Both the position numbers and the translations under genes were made by a program. The notes under the pieces were generated by a model. It had not been told where the DNA came from, made no database searches, and was given only the letters and a program-made list of their open reading frames with translations. DNA of 12,542 nucleotides, taken from CAYLVJ01 sp964615425. GTDB taxonomy: Bacteria; Patescibacteriota; Minisyncoccia; Minisyncoccales; CAYTKG01. The stretch is from the NCBI GenBank assembly GCA_964615425.1, contig CAZTOB010000014.1, forward strand, positions 1-12,542, given 5' to 3'. How positions within the stretch are numbered: position 1 is the first letter of the stretch; the number at the start of each line of letters is the position of its first letter. Positions 5,985-12,531 of the stretch are shown piece after piece.

Positions 5985-6575
5985 ATGAAATTCATTTTAG
6001 GCAAAAAAATTGAAATGACCCAAATTTTTAAAGACGAAGAGGTTGTCCCCGTCACCCTCATACAGGCCGGGCCTTGTTACGTAACCCAGATTAAAAATAA
6101 GGAAAAAGACGGGTACGAAGCCGTCCAAATCGGGTACGAAAAGATAACCAAGGATAAGAACCTTAAGAAAACAATGAAGGGCAAGCCTTATCGCTTCCTG
6201 CGGGAAACAAGGGGAAAGCTTCCCGAAAAAACAGAAGAGATAAATGTGTCTATTTTCAAAGAAGGAGATGTGGTTGACGTCACCGCCGTTTCCAAAGGAA
6301 AAGGATTCGCCGGGGGGGTGAAAAGATGGGGTTTTGTCGATAAAGCGAAAGCACACGGAGCTAAAGACATGAGAAGAATCGGAGCCACCGGAAGTCGTTA
6401 TCCCCAAAGAGTGATCAAAGGAAGAAAAATGCCTGGGAGAATGGGAAGTGAAACCGTAACCGTCCGCAACCTCAAAGTAGCAAAAATAGACCCGGAACAA
6501 GACATTTTAGCCGTCAAAGGGGCCGTACCCGGCAAAAGAGGCACGTTTGTTAAAATCGTAGGAAAAGAAAAATGA
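5985..6575 (+). CDS. rplC: Large-subunit ribosomal protein L3 (uL3)
   Basis: L3 binds 23S rRNA near its 3' end and starts 50S assembly; its loop reaches towards the peptidyl transferase centre. From the ATG at 5985 the protein has 196 residues and begins MKFILGKKIEMTQIF, which fits the family N-terminus. An upstream in-frame TTG at 5967 lies inside the hairpin and adds residues that do not belong, so I reject it. The central loop reads VSKGKGFAGGVKRWGF and GATGSRYPQRVIKGRKMPGRMG, with RYPQ in place of the E. coli GQNQTPG segment that contains the methylated Gln150. The end (VKGAVPGKRGTFVKI) is typical. The stop overlaps the rplD ATG (ATGA). Confidence 0.98.
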   Translation: MKFILGKKIEMTQIFKDEEVVPVTLIQAGPCYVTQIKNKEKDGYEAVQIGYEKITKDKNLKKTMKGKPYRFLRETRGKLPEKTEEINVSIFKEGDVVDVTAVSKGKGFAGGVKRWGFVDKAKAHGAKDMRRIGATGSRYPQRVIKGRKMPGRMGSETVTVRNLKVAKIDPEQDILAVKGAVPGKRGTFVKIVGKEK

Positions 6576-7213
6576 AAATAGAGTCTTACAATCAAAAGTT
6601 AGAAAAAACGAAAAAACTTTCACTTCCTGAAAGCGTTTTTGGGCTTAAAGAAAACAACGACCTTTTGTGGCAGGTGGTAAAAAGTATGCAGGAAAACAAA
6701 AGAACGGGCACCGCCCACACCAAAAATAGAGGAGAGGTATCAGGAAGCAGAAGAAAACCGTGGCCTCAAAAAGGAACGGGAAGAGCCAGACACGGAGACA
6801 GGTATTCGCCGCTTTGGAGAAAAGGTGGTAAGTCTTTCGGGCCGAGAAATGAGCGAAAATATGGCACCAAAATTCCCAAAAAAATGAAAAGAAAAGCTCT
6901 TTTGGTGGCTTTAAGCTCCAAAGTGAAAGACGATGAACTTATCATCTTAGAAGAAATCAAAATCGAAAAAGCAAAGACAAAGGTAATGGCCCGATGGATG
7001 AGCTCTTTGCGGGAGAAAAAAAACCTTGGGGAAAAATCCGTTCTGATTGTACTGCCGGAAAAAGACAAAAAGATAGAAAGAGCGGTTAAAAACCTGCCCA
7101 AGACATCTTCCGTTGAAGCACGTAACTTGAACGCTCTCGAGGTTTTACGTTTTAAATATTTGGTAATGCCCGAAAAATCAATTAAAGTGATTAAAGAAGT
7201 ATTTACTTCATAA
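6572..7213 (+). CDS. rplD: Large-subunit ribosomal protein L4 (uL4)
   Basis: L4 lines the nascent peptide exit tunnel and in E. coli also represses its own operon. The 213-residue protein carries the tunnel loop (residues about 40-85) with the tip KPWPQKGTGRARHGDRY and then PLWRKGGKSFGPRNERKY, all highly conserved in form. Downstream is the globular domain, with KMKRKALLVALSSK and the ARNLNALEVLRFKYLVM segment before the end. Its length is close to the usual 200-210. An AGGA eight bases before the ATG may act as a ribosome binding site, and the four-base ATGA overlap with rplC implies coupling. Nothing is missing. Confidence 0.98.
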   Translation: MKIESYNQKLEKTKKLSLPESVFGLKENNDLLWQVVKSMQENKRTGTAHTKNRGEVSGSRRKPWPQKGTGRARHGDRYSPLWRKGGKSFGPRNERKYGTKIPKKMKRKALLVALSSKVKDDELIILEEIKIEKAKTKVMARWMSSLREKKNLGEKSVLIVLPEKDKKIERAVKNLPKTSSVEARNLNALEVLRFKYLVMPEKSIKVIKEVFTS

Positions 7214-7216
7214 AAC

Positions 7217-7615
7217 ATGGGAATTTTAGATAAAATAAAAGGGAAAGACAAGTCTTCAGCCGACCAAAAAAAGAAACAAGAAGAAAAGAAACGCCAAGAA
7301 AAACCTGACAAGAAGAAAAAGGTTCAACCCGCTGGAGCTTCTTTCGACCTTAGATTAAGACCGCACATTACAGAAAAAACAATGAGGTTGGCGGAAAAAA
7401 ACCAATATACTTTTAAAGTAAACAAAAAAGCCAACAAAAAAGAGGTTGAAAAAACGATTCAAAGTTTGTACAGCGTAGACGTTTCAAATGTTCAAATAAT
7501 AAACATTCCGGCTAAAAAAAGAAGAAGCGGGAGGACCAGCGGATGGAAGAAGGGATACAAGAAAGCGATTGTAAGGGTGCCGAAGGGTCAAAAAATAGAT
7601 TTTGTAACAACATGA
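7217..7615 (+). CDS. rplW: Large-subunit ribosomal protein L23 (uL23) with basic N-terminal extension
   Basis: L23 sits at the tunnel exit and in other bacteria docks trigger factor and the signal recognition particle. The family core starts at RPHITEKTMRLAEKNQYTF (48-66), continues with KKEVEKTIQSLYSVDV and INIPAKKRRSGRTSG and ends KKAIVRVPKGQKIDF. The preceding 44 residues are an extra tail rich in Lys, Glu and Gln, with few hydrophobic residues, so it is probably disordered or an rRNA-binding extension. Total length is 132 against about 95-100 normally. The ATG at 7217 lies three bases after the rplD stop. There is no other ATG nearer the core, so the extension is probably translated. The stop overlaps rplB (ATGA). 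Confidence 0.97.
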   Translation: MGILDKIKGKDKSSADQKKKQEEKKRQEKPDKKKKVQPAGASFDLRLRPHITEKTMRLAEKNQYTFKVNKKANKKEVEKTIQSLYSVDVSNVQIINIPAKKRRSGRTSGWKKGYKKAIVRVPKGQKIDFVTT

Positions 7616-8364
7616 AAAGAAAAAGAGAAAAAAAACTTACCACCAGACTGAAAAACCGAGCGGGAAGATCACGTTCCGGGAAAATCACAACCAGACATAA
7701 AGGAGGTGGAGTTAAGAAACTGTACCGCCTGGTTGACTTTGGGCAAAGCAAAAAAGGAATGAAAGGGAAGGTAATAGACGTTCAATACGATCCTTACAGA
7801 ACAGCCGCCGTTATACTGATCGAATACCCGGATGGAGATAAAAAATACCGGATCGCCCCCCACAAGGTAGAAAAAGGAGACGAAGTGATAATTGATGAAA
7901 AAACAGAAACCGAACCCGGCAACAGAATGAAACTTAAAAACGTCCCTGTGGGAATCCGCGTCTTTAATATAAGTTTTTCTAACGAAGGAAAGGGAAAGAT
8001 GGTTCGTTCAGCCGGATCTTCAGCTGAAGTTCTAGGTCAAAAAAAGAAATATACCCATTTGAAGATGCCTTCTGGAGAGATAAGAAAAGTACACGGTGAA
8101 GGTTGGGCTACCGTAGGGCGTGTTTCCAATCCTGAACACAGATTCGAAGAAGTTGGAAAAGCGGGTTCCAAAAGAAGAAAAGGAGTAAGACCCACAGTAC
8201 GTGGAACAGCTATGCAGGCCGGGCACCCTCATGCAGGAGGAGAAGGAAAAACCTCTATCGGGCTTAAACATCCCAAGACTCCTTGGGGGAAATTAGCTCA
8301 CGGGGGCAAAACAAGAAGAAGAAAACACACCGATAAATACATTGTAAAACATCGCAACAGATAA
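7612..8364 (+). CDS. rplB: Large-subunit ribosomal protein L2 (uL2), shortened N-terminus
   Basis: L2 bridges the subunits and supports peptidyl transfer. I place the start at the ATG at 7612, which overlaps the rplW stop as ATGA. The open frame reaches back to an ATG at 7543, but those 23 residues lie within rplW and do not resemble L2. The 250-residue protein starts MKRKREKKLTTRLKNRAGRS and reaches the conserved ITTRHKGGG by residue 33, about 24 residues sooner than E. coli, so the usual KPTSPGRR arm is missing. The body is normal (GVRPTVRGTAM at 191-201) until the catalytic-side loop, which reads MQAGHPHAGGEG (201-212) rather than MNPVDHPHGGGEG. The histidine matching E. coli H229 appears retained. 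Confidence 0.97.
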   Translation: MKRKREKKLTTRLKNRAGRSRSGKITTRHKGGGVKKLYRLVDFGQSKKGMKGKVIDVQYDPYRTAAVILIEYPDGDKKYRIAPHKVEKGDEVIIDEKTETEPGNRMKLKNVPVGIRVFNISFSNEGKGKMVRSAGSSAEVLGQKKKYTHLKMPSGEIRKVHGEGWATVGRVSNPEHRFEEVGKAGSKRRKGVRPTVRGTAMQAGHPHAGGEGKTSIGLKHPKTPWGKLAHGGKTRRRKHTDKYIVKHRNR

Positions 8365-8367
8365 AAT

Positions 8368-8700
8368 ATGCCAAGATCACTCAAAAAAGGGCCATACGTA
8401 GATCCCAACGTTTTAGAGAAAATGAAAGAGATTAAGAAAGGTTCCGGTAAGCCAATTAGAACCTGGTCGAGAGACTGCACCATCACCCCCGAGATGCTAG
8501 GGCATGTTTTTGAAATTTACAATGGGAAAGAGTTTGTAGAGGTTAAGCCAACCGAAGAAATGGTGGGTCACAAGATGGGAGAATTTTCCCACACTACCAA
8601 ATTCGATAGGCACGGAGGAAGAATGCAAAGAGACTTGGAGAAAAAGGCCCAGGAAGCTGAAAGACAGCGAAGAAAAAAAAGTAAAGAAGAAAAGAAATAA
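8368..8700 (+). CDS. rpsS: Small-subunit ribosomal protein S19 (uS19)
   Basis: S19 lies in the 30S head and pairs with S13 near the A-site finger. The 110-residue protein begins MPRSLKKGPYVDPNVLEKM and contains IRTWSRDCTITPEMLGHVFEIYNGKEFV and MVGHKMGEFSHTTKF, all diagnostic. The family normally ends near residue 92. Here a charged tail (about 86-110, rich in Lys, Arg, Glu and Gln) adds roughly 18 residues. The gene starts three bases after the rplB stop with no ribosome binding site and is followed after two bases by rplV. Such tails also occur on L22 and L23 in this cluster. Identification is certain. Confidence 0.98.
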   Translation: MPRSLKKGPYVDPNVLEKMKEIKKGSGKPIRTWSRDCTITPEMLGHVFEIYNGKEFVEVKPTEEMVGHKMGEFSHTTKFDRHGGRMQRDLEKKAQEAERQRRKKSKEEKK

Positions 8701-8702
8701 TC

Positions 8703-9212
8703 ATGGCTATTACGGTAAAATTAAGACATTTGAATATAGCGCCGAGGAAAGCCCGGTTGGTAGCTGATTTGATCCGCAAAAAAAAGATAGGAGAAGCTAA
8801 AGAACAACTCAAATTCAGCACCAAAAAAGCCGCCCGGCCTTTTTTGAAACTTTTAAATTCCGCTGTGGCGACCGCGGAGCATGATTTTGATTTGGAAAGG
8901 TCCATCCTTTACATTTCCGAGGTTAAAGTGGATGAGGGTCCGACCTTAAAAAGAGTAAGAGCTAGAGCTCAAGGCGCTTTTTATTCCATCGACAAAAGAA
9001 CCTCACACCTTGTTTTAAGCTTGGATACCGAAGAAGAAAAACAAGTTAAGGCCAAAAAGAAAGAAGGTCCCGAAACAATAAGCAAAGATGAGATAGACAA
9101 AGAAGCCCTCAAGGAGGAAAAGGAAAAAGAGTTGAAAAAAGCGAAAAAAGAACCTACTATGAGACCAGAAAGAAGAAAGAAAAAACAAGTATTCAGAAGA
9201 AAATCAATTTAA
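8703..9212 (+). CDS. rplV: Large-subunit ribosomal protein L22 (uL22) with long charged C-terminal tail
   Basis: L22 spans the 50S subunit, its beta hairpin lining the exit tunnel near L4. The core (1 to about 109) shows LRHLNIAPRKARLVADLI, LLNSAVATAEHDFDLE, YISEVKVDEGPTLKRVRARAQGA and DKRTSHLVLSLD, so the tunnel hairpin is intact. Residues 110-169 form an added tail of alternating Glu and Lys that turns strongly basic and ends in KKKQVFRRKSI. Total length is 169 against about 110-115 for typical bacteria. No stop or frameshift separates core and tail, and the frame runs cleanly to rpsC four bases later. The tail is probably on the ribosome surface, by analogy with other L22 tails. Confidence 0.97.
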   Translation: MAITVKLRHLNIAPRKARLVADLIRKKKIGEAKEQLKFSTKKAARPFLKLLNSAVATAEHDFDLERSILYISEVKVDEGPTLKRVRARAQGAFYSIDKRTSHLVLSLDTEEEKQVKAKKKEGPETISKDEIDKEALKEEKEKELKKAKKEPTMRPERRKKKQVFRRKSI

Positions 9213-9216
9213 AATT

Positions 9217-9849
9217 ATGAGTCACCAGGTACATCCAAAAGGATTTCGTATTAAAAACATCGAAGACTGGGAGTCACGAGGTTTCTACGGTAAAAAACCA
9301 GTAAAAGAACTGGAACAGGATTTTAGGGTGAGAGAGTTTTTAAAAAAGAGAATAGAAAGTGAAAATATTGAGGTTATTGAAATAGAGCGTTTTTCAAACG
9401 AAGTTAAAATCATTATAAGAACAAGCCGTCCTGGTCTTATCATCGGAAGAAGAGGAGACAGGGTTTCCCGCTTAAAAGAAGAATTGGTTAAAAAAGTGCC
9501 TGAGTTGAAAAACGTTAAAATAGAGGTTAAAGCGGTAAAAAATGTATGGACCTCAGCCCGCCTGACCGCAGAATGGATGGCCCGCCAGATTGAAAAAAGA
9601 ATGTCCTACAGAAGAGTTTTAAAGCAGGCCTTGGGAAAAATAATGCGCAATAAAGAAGTAAAAGGCGCGAGAGTGCAGCTTGCCGGACGGTTGAACGGAA
9701 ACGAAATGTCCCGCACCGAATGGATGAAGGAAGGAAAACTCAAAAGACAAACCTTACGCAGCAACTTGGATTACGCCTTTACGCAAGCTTACTGTACTTA
9801 CGGCGTGATAGGAATCAAGGTTTGGATTTACAAAGGGGAAGAATTGTGA
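9217..9849 (+). CDS. rpsC: Small-subunit ribosomal protein S3 (uS3)
   Basis: S3 guards the mRNA entry channel and contributes to the ribosome's helicase activity. The 210-residue protein begins MSHQVHPKGFRIKNIEDW and has a KH domain with the loop GLIIGRRGDRV (73-83). The C-terminal domain has YRRVLKQAL (131-139), which keeps the R, R and K positions tied to helicase function in E. coli (R131, R132, K135), and LAGRLNGNEMSRTEW, then TYGVIGIKVWIYKGE (194-208). It lacks the longer acidic tail of some S3 proteins. It starts four bases after rplV. The stop lies six bases before the rplP ATG. Confidence 0.98.
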   Translation: MSHQVHPKGFRIKNIEDWESRGFYGKKPVKELEQDFRVREFLKKRIESENIEVIEIERFSNEVKIIIRTSRPGLIIGRRGDRVSRLKEELVKKVPELKNVKIEVKAVKNVWTSARLTAEWMARQIEKRMSYRRVLKQALGKIMRNKEVKGARVQLAGRLNGNEMSRTEWMKEGKLKRQTLRSNLDYAFTQAYCTYGVIGIKVWIYKGEEL

Positions 9850-9855
9850 TGAAAT

Positions 9856-10266
9856 ATGCTTAGACCGAAAAAAACAAAATATGACAAGTCGCAAAAAAGA
9901 AGAACCAAAGGCAACGCCTCCAGAGGAACTACGTTGGCGTTCGGCTCTTTTGGTTTGAAATCAAAACAAGCAAAATGGATCACCTCCAGACAAATAGAAG
10001 CTTCGCGGTTGGCAATCTCAAAAATAGTAAAAGGAGAAGGGAAGGTATGGATAAGAATATTCCCTCACAAACCGATCACCAATAAGGGTGTTGAAGTTCC
10101 TATGGGGGGGGGAAAGGGAAGAGTAAGCGACTACGTTTACCCAATCAAACCGGGAAGGATCATATTCGAAATTGAAGGAGTAAGTGAAGAAAAGGCAAGA
10201 AGAGCTTTTAAAAGAGCTTCGGCTAAGCTTCCCATTAAAACTAAATTTATTAAAAAAGGATTTTGA
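9856..10266 (+). CDS. rplP: Large-subunit ribosomal protein L16 (uL16)
   Basis: L16 contacts the elbow of A-site tRNA and helps finish 50S assembly. The 136-residue protein starts MLRPKKTKYDKSQKRRTKG and carries FGSFGLKSKQAKWITSRQIEASRLAI, WIRIFPHKPITNKG and the end AFKRASAKLPIKTKF. Length is normal. The loop that carries hydroxylated Arg81 in E. coli (VRMGKGKG) reads VPMGGGKG (81-88) here, so that modification site is absent. A four-codon frame (ATG at 9849 to TAG at 9863) overlaps the rpsC stop and this start; it encodes nothing recognisable. The stop overlaps rpmC as TGATG. Confidence 0.98.
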   Translation: MLRPKKTKYDKSQKRRTKGNASRGTTLAFGSFGLKSKQAKWITSRQIEASRLAISKIVKGEGKVWIRIFPHKPITNKGVEVPMGGGKGRVSDYVYPIKPGRIIFEIEGVSEEKARRAFKRASAKLPIKTKFIKKGF

Positions 10267-10466
10267 TGGCCAGTGAAGATTTAAAAAAATTAAGAGAGAA
10301 AGGGTTGAGCGGTTTACAAAAAGAGTTAAAAAAGAAACGCCAGGAATTGGCCAACCTTTATTTAAAACTGGAAAACAATCAGTTGTCCGACACCAATTTG
10401 ATTAAGAAAACAAAAAAAGAAATAGCGAGAATTCTTACAATAATTCACGAAAAAGAGAAAGTATGA
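10266..10466 (+). CDS. rpmC: Large-subunit ribosomal protein L29 (uL29)
   Basis: L29 is a small helical protein by the exit tunnel next to L23. From the ATG at 10266 it has 66 residues, MASEDLKKLREKGLSG, with two long helices, and the motif LKKKRQELANLYLKLENNQL fits the family pattern for RNA contact and the helix turn. The frame opens at a TTG at 10263, but the ATG one codon later gives the TGATG overlap with rplP and has AAGGA five bases upstream, one of the few clear ribosome binding sites in the window. The stop overlaps rpsQ (ATGA). Confidence 0.96.
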   Translation: MASEDLKKLREKGLSGLQKELKKKRQELANLYLKLENNQLSDTNLIKKTKKEIARILTIIHEKEKV

Positions 10467-10696
10467 GCAAAAAAAGAATGAAAGCCAAAGTGCTTCAAAA
10501 CAAAATGACAAAGACGATAGTGGTTGAGGTGGAAAGAATTAAAAAACACCCCAAATATTTGACGCATTTTGCGGTGCATAAAAAATACAAAGTTCACGAT
10601 GAAAAAGAAGAATGCGAGCCGGGAGACGTCGTCATGATAGAAGAATCCAGGCCCAGAGGAAAGAATAAGAAATGGACCGTGGTTGAAAAATTATGA
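10463..10696 (+). CDS. rpsQ: Small-subunit ribosomal protein S17 (uS17)
   Basis: S17 binds the 5' domain of 16S rRNA in early assembly. The 77-residue OB-fold protein shows the full signature: KAKVLQNKMTKTIVVEVER (8-26), HPKYLTHFAVHKKYKVHDE (29-47) and a CEPGDVVMIEESRPRGKNKKW block (51-71). Length is slightly under the usual 80-90. It overlaps rpmC by four bases on the left (ATGA) and rplN by four bases on the right (ATGA), so all three are likely translated in a coupled series. Identification is certain. Confidence 0.98.
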   Translation: MSKKRMKAKVLQNKMTKTIVVEVERIKKHPKYLTHFAVHKKYKVHDEKEECEPGDVVMIEESRPRGKNKKWTVVEKL

Positions 10697-11064
10697 TTCA
10701 ACAAGGAACAAAATTGAATGTGCCAGACAACTCCGGAGCAAGGATGATAAAATGCATCAAGGTTTTGGGTGGAAGCAAAAGAAGATACGCCCGACTAGGA
10801 GACATCATTGTAGGAGCTGTGAAAAAAGCTGATCCGAGAAAACCCGTTAAAAAACACGACGTGGTAAGAGCTGTTGTCATCAGACAAAAAAAGTCGTACC
10901 GCAGAAAAGATGGTTCCTATATCAGTTTCGACGAAAACGCAGCTGTTGTTCTGGACGGAAAAACAAAAAAACCCAAGGGGGGAAGGATATTCGGCCCCGT
11001 TGCCAGAGAAGTACAAGAAGCCGGCTTTGAAGAAGTAGCGGGAATCGCTAAAGAATTAGTTTAA
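10693..11064 (+). CDS. rplN: Large-subunit ribosomal protein L14 (uL14)
   Basis: L14 forms intersubunit bridges and is the target of the silencing factor RsfS in many bacteria. The 123-residue protein has the family length and signature: MIQQGTKLNVPDNSGARMI (1-19), IVGAVKKADPRKPVKKHDVVRAVVIRQ, then FDENAAVVLD and the GGRIFGPVAREV segment. It is the first gene of the spc block and overlaps rpsQ by ATGA, so S10 and spc are continuous here rather than separated by a promoter as in E. coli. rplX begins two bases after it. Identification is certain. Confidence 0.98.
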   Translation: MIQQGTKLNVPDNSGARMIKCIKVLGGSKRRYARLGDIIVGAVKKADPRKPVKKHDVVRAVVIRQKKSYRRKDGSYISFDENAAVVLDGKTKKPKGGRIFGPVAREVQEAGFEEVAGIAKELV

Positions 11065-11066
11065 AC

Positions 11067-11375
11067 ATGAAGATAAAAACAAACGACAAAGTTTTAATAA
11101 CCAAAGGAAAAGACAAGGGGAAGGAGGGAAGGGTGACAAGAGTCATCCTCGACCAAAAAAGAGTGGTCGTAGAAGGACGAAATTTGGTTAAAAAGCATAT
11201 AAGGCCTCAAAAGGAAGGGGAAAAAGGCAAGGTTATGGAAATAGAATCACCTCTTGCCGTTTCCAACGTAAAATTGATATGTCCTCATTGTAATAAGCCC
11301 ACCAGAGTCGGACACACTTTTAAAGACGACGAGAAGCGTAGAATTTGCAAAAAATGTGAAAAAATGATTCAATAA
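11067..11375 (+). CDS. rplX: Large-subunit ribosomal protein L24 (uL24), zinc-ribbon form
   Basis: L24 begins 50S assembly at the 5' end of 23S rRNA. The 102-residue protein opens with the KOW motif (NDKVLITKGKDKGKEGRVTRV at 6-26), followed by VVVEGRNLVKKHIRP. The C-terminal half has Cys72-x2-Cys75 and Cys94-x2-Cys97 (CPHC, CKKC), the zinc-binding version of the protein. Length is normal. The TAA stop shares a base with the rplE ATG (TAATG). In E. coli, S8 binds mRNA in this region to repress the operon; I see no obvious stem here that would mark an equivalent site. Confidence 0.97.
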   Translation: MKIKTNDKVLITKGKDKGKEGRVTRVILDQKRVVVEGRNLVKKHIRPQKEGEKGKVMEIESPLAVSNVKLICPHCNKPTRVGHTFKDDEKRRICKKCEKMIQ

Positions 11376-11935
11376 TGAAGTCCCTAAAGGAAAAATATAA
11401 CAAGGAAGCGGTGCCTGCATTAAAGAAGAAGTTTGACTTGAAAAACAAAGCCGCCGTATGTGAAATAGAAAAAGTTATCATAAACACCGGTTTTGGAAAA
11501 AAAGTAGTTGAAATGACAGGTAAAGAAAAGAATAAACTTTTTGAAAGAGTTAAGGAAGATCTCGCCCAAATTACGGGCCAAAGCCCCGTCTTGACAAAAG
11601 CGAGAAAATCCATCTCCGATTTTAATTTGGTAAAAGGAGATTTTGTAGGGGCGAAAGTTACTTTAAGAGGCCAGAAAATGTTTGATTTTTTAGACAGACT
11701 GATCCACGTGGCGCTTCCAAGAAGTAGAGACTTCAGGGGAATTCCCAGAAAATCAGTTGATCAGGCGGGGAATTTGAGCCTCGGGATGAAAGAACACACC
11801 GTTTTTCCCGAAGCAGACGTCAAAAGATTGGAAGATGCCTTTGGGTTTCAGGTGGTTATAAAAACCAATACTAAAGACAGAAAAAAAGCGATAGAACTTT
11901 TTGAAAAACTCGGCTTTCCTTTACAAAAAGAATAA
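11375..11935 (+). CDS. rplE: Large-subunit ribosomal protein L5 (uL5)
   Basis: L5 binds 5S rRNA and sits in the central protuberance facing P-site tRNA. The 186-residue protein shows the expected segments: KVIINTGFGK (33-42), SPVLTKARKSISDFNLVKGDFVGAKVTLRG, the FLDRLIHVALPRSRDFRG block and NLSLGMKEHTVFPEAD. It ends with the GFQVVIKTNTKDRKKAIELFEKLGFPL helix. Length is normal (about 178-187). It is coupled to rplX through the one-base overlap. After its stop, nine bases precede rpsN; a ten-codon frame starts at 11935 in that gap and has no recognisable product. Confidence 0.98.
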   Translation: MKSLKEKYNKEAVPALKKKFDLKNKAAVCEIEKVIINTGFGKKVVEMTGKEKNKLFERVKEDLAQITGQSPVLTKARKSISDFNLVKGDFVGAKVTLRGQKMFDFLDRLIHVALPRSRDFRGIPRKSVDQAGNLSLGMKEHTVFPEADVKRLEDAFGFQVVIKTNTKDRKKAIELFEKLGFPLQKE

Positions 11936-11944
11936 TGAATCAAT

Positions 11945-12130
11945 ATGGCAACCAAAGCACAAATTGAAAAATCGAAAAAAGAACCGAAACACCCTACCCA
12001 AAAAGTAAACCGCTGTTTTAAGTGTGGAAGAGCCAGAGGTTATATGAGGGATTTCGGGCTTTGCAGGATTTGTTTTAGAGAAATGGCCCGGAAGGGGAAA
12101 ATACCAGGGGTTAAAAAATCAAGTTGGTAA
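11945..12130 (+). CDS. rpsN: Small-subunit ribosomal protein S14 (uS14), short zinc-binding type
   Basis: S14 is a late assembly protein of the 30S head. The 61-residue protein is the compact zinc form: Cys24-x2-Cys27 and Cys40-x2-Cys43 (RCFKCGR and LCRICFRE) and the standard end ARKGKIPGVKKSSW, which matches the family terminus. The zinc-free type is about 90-100 residues. Its position between rplE and rpsH is classical. The ATG at 11945 keeps the normal N-terminal length, and no ribosome binding site is seen. Confidence 0.98.
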   Translation: MATKAQIEKSKKEPKHPTQKVNRCFKCGRARGYMRDFGLCRICFREMARKGKIPGVKKSSW

Positions 12131-12132
12131 CC

Positions 12133-12522
12133 ATGGATACGATAGCAAACATGTTAACTTCCATCAGAAATGCTCAGATGGCCCTCAAAGACGAGGTTCT
12201 TATTCCTCATTCCGACTTAAAGTTTAAGATAGCTCAAATCCTGGAAAAAAAAGAATTCGTGGAAAAAGTTCAAAAATTTGGACGGAAAAGAAAAAAAACA
12301 ATAAGGATAACTTTAAAATACGACGAGGATATGAATCCGGGGGTCAGAGAAATAAGAAAGATATCAAAGTCCGGCCAAAGAATTTATACAACCAGCCACG
12401 ACCTTAAACCGGTAAGGCAAGGATACGGTATTGGAATCGTTTCCACCTCAAAAGGAGTCATGACTGCCGAGGAAGCAAAGAAAAAAGGAGTAGGAGGAGA
12501 ATATATTTGTCAAGTTTGGTAA
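12133..12522 (+). CDS. rpsH: Small-subunit ribosomal protein S8 (uS8)
   Basis: S8 binds helix 21 of 16S rRNA and in E. coli represses the spc operon. The open frame begins at a TTG at 12124 inside the rpsN end, but the ATG at 12133 gives MDTIANMLTSIRNAQ, the family N-terminus, and lies two bases after the rpsN stop, so I choose it (129 residues). The rRNA-contacting C-terminal domain is intact: ISKSGQRIYTTSHDLKPVRQGYGIGIVSTSKGVMTAEEAK and the GGEYICQVW terminus. Length is normal. Confidence 0.97.
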   Translation: MDTIANMLTSIRNAQMALKDEVLIPHSDLKFKIAQILEKKEFVEKVQKFGRKRKKTIRITLKYDEDMNPGVREIRKISKSGQRIYTTSHDLKPVRQGYGIGIVSTSKGVMTAEEAKKKGVGGEYICQVW

Positions 12523-12531
12523 TAATTTTTT

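Noticed and set aside
7543..7611. Upstream ATG start for rplB
   Set aside because: The 23 residues are a frame-shifted reading of the end of rplW and bear no L2 features; the ATGA overlap start is far more natural.
12124..12132. TTG start for rpsH
   Set aside because: It lies inside the end of rpsN; the ATG at 12133 matches the S8 N-terminus.
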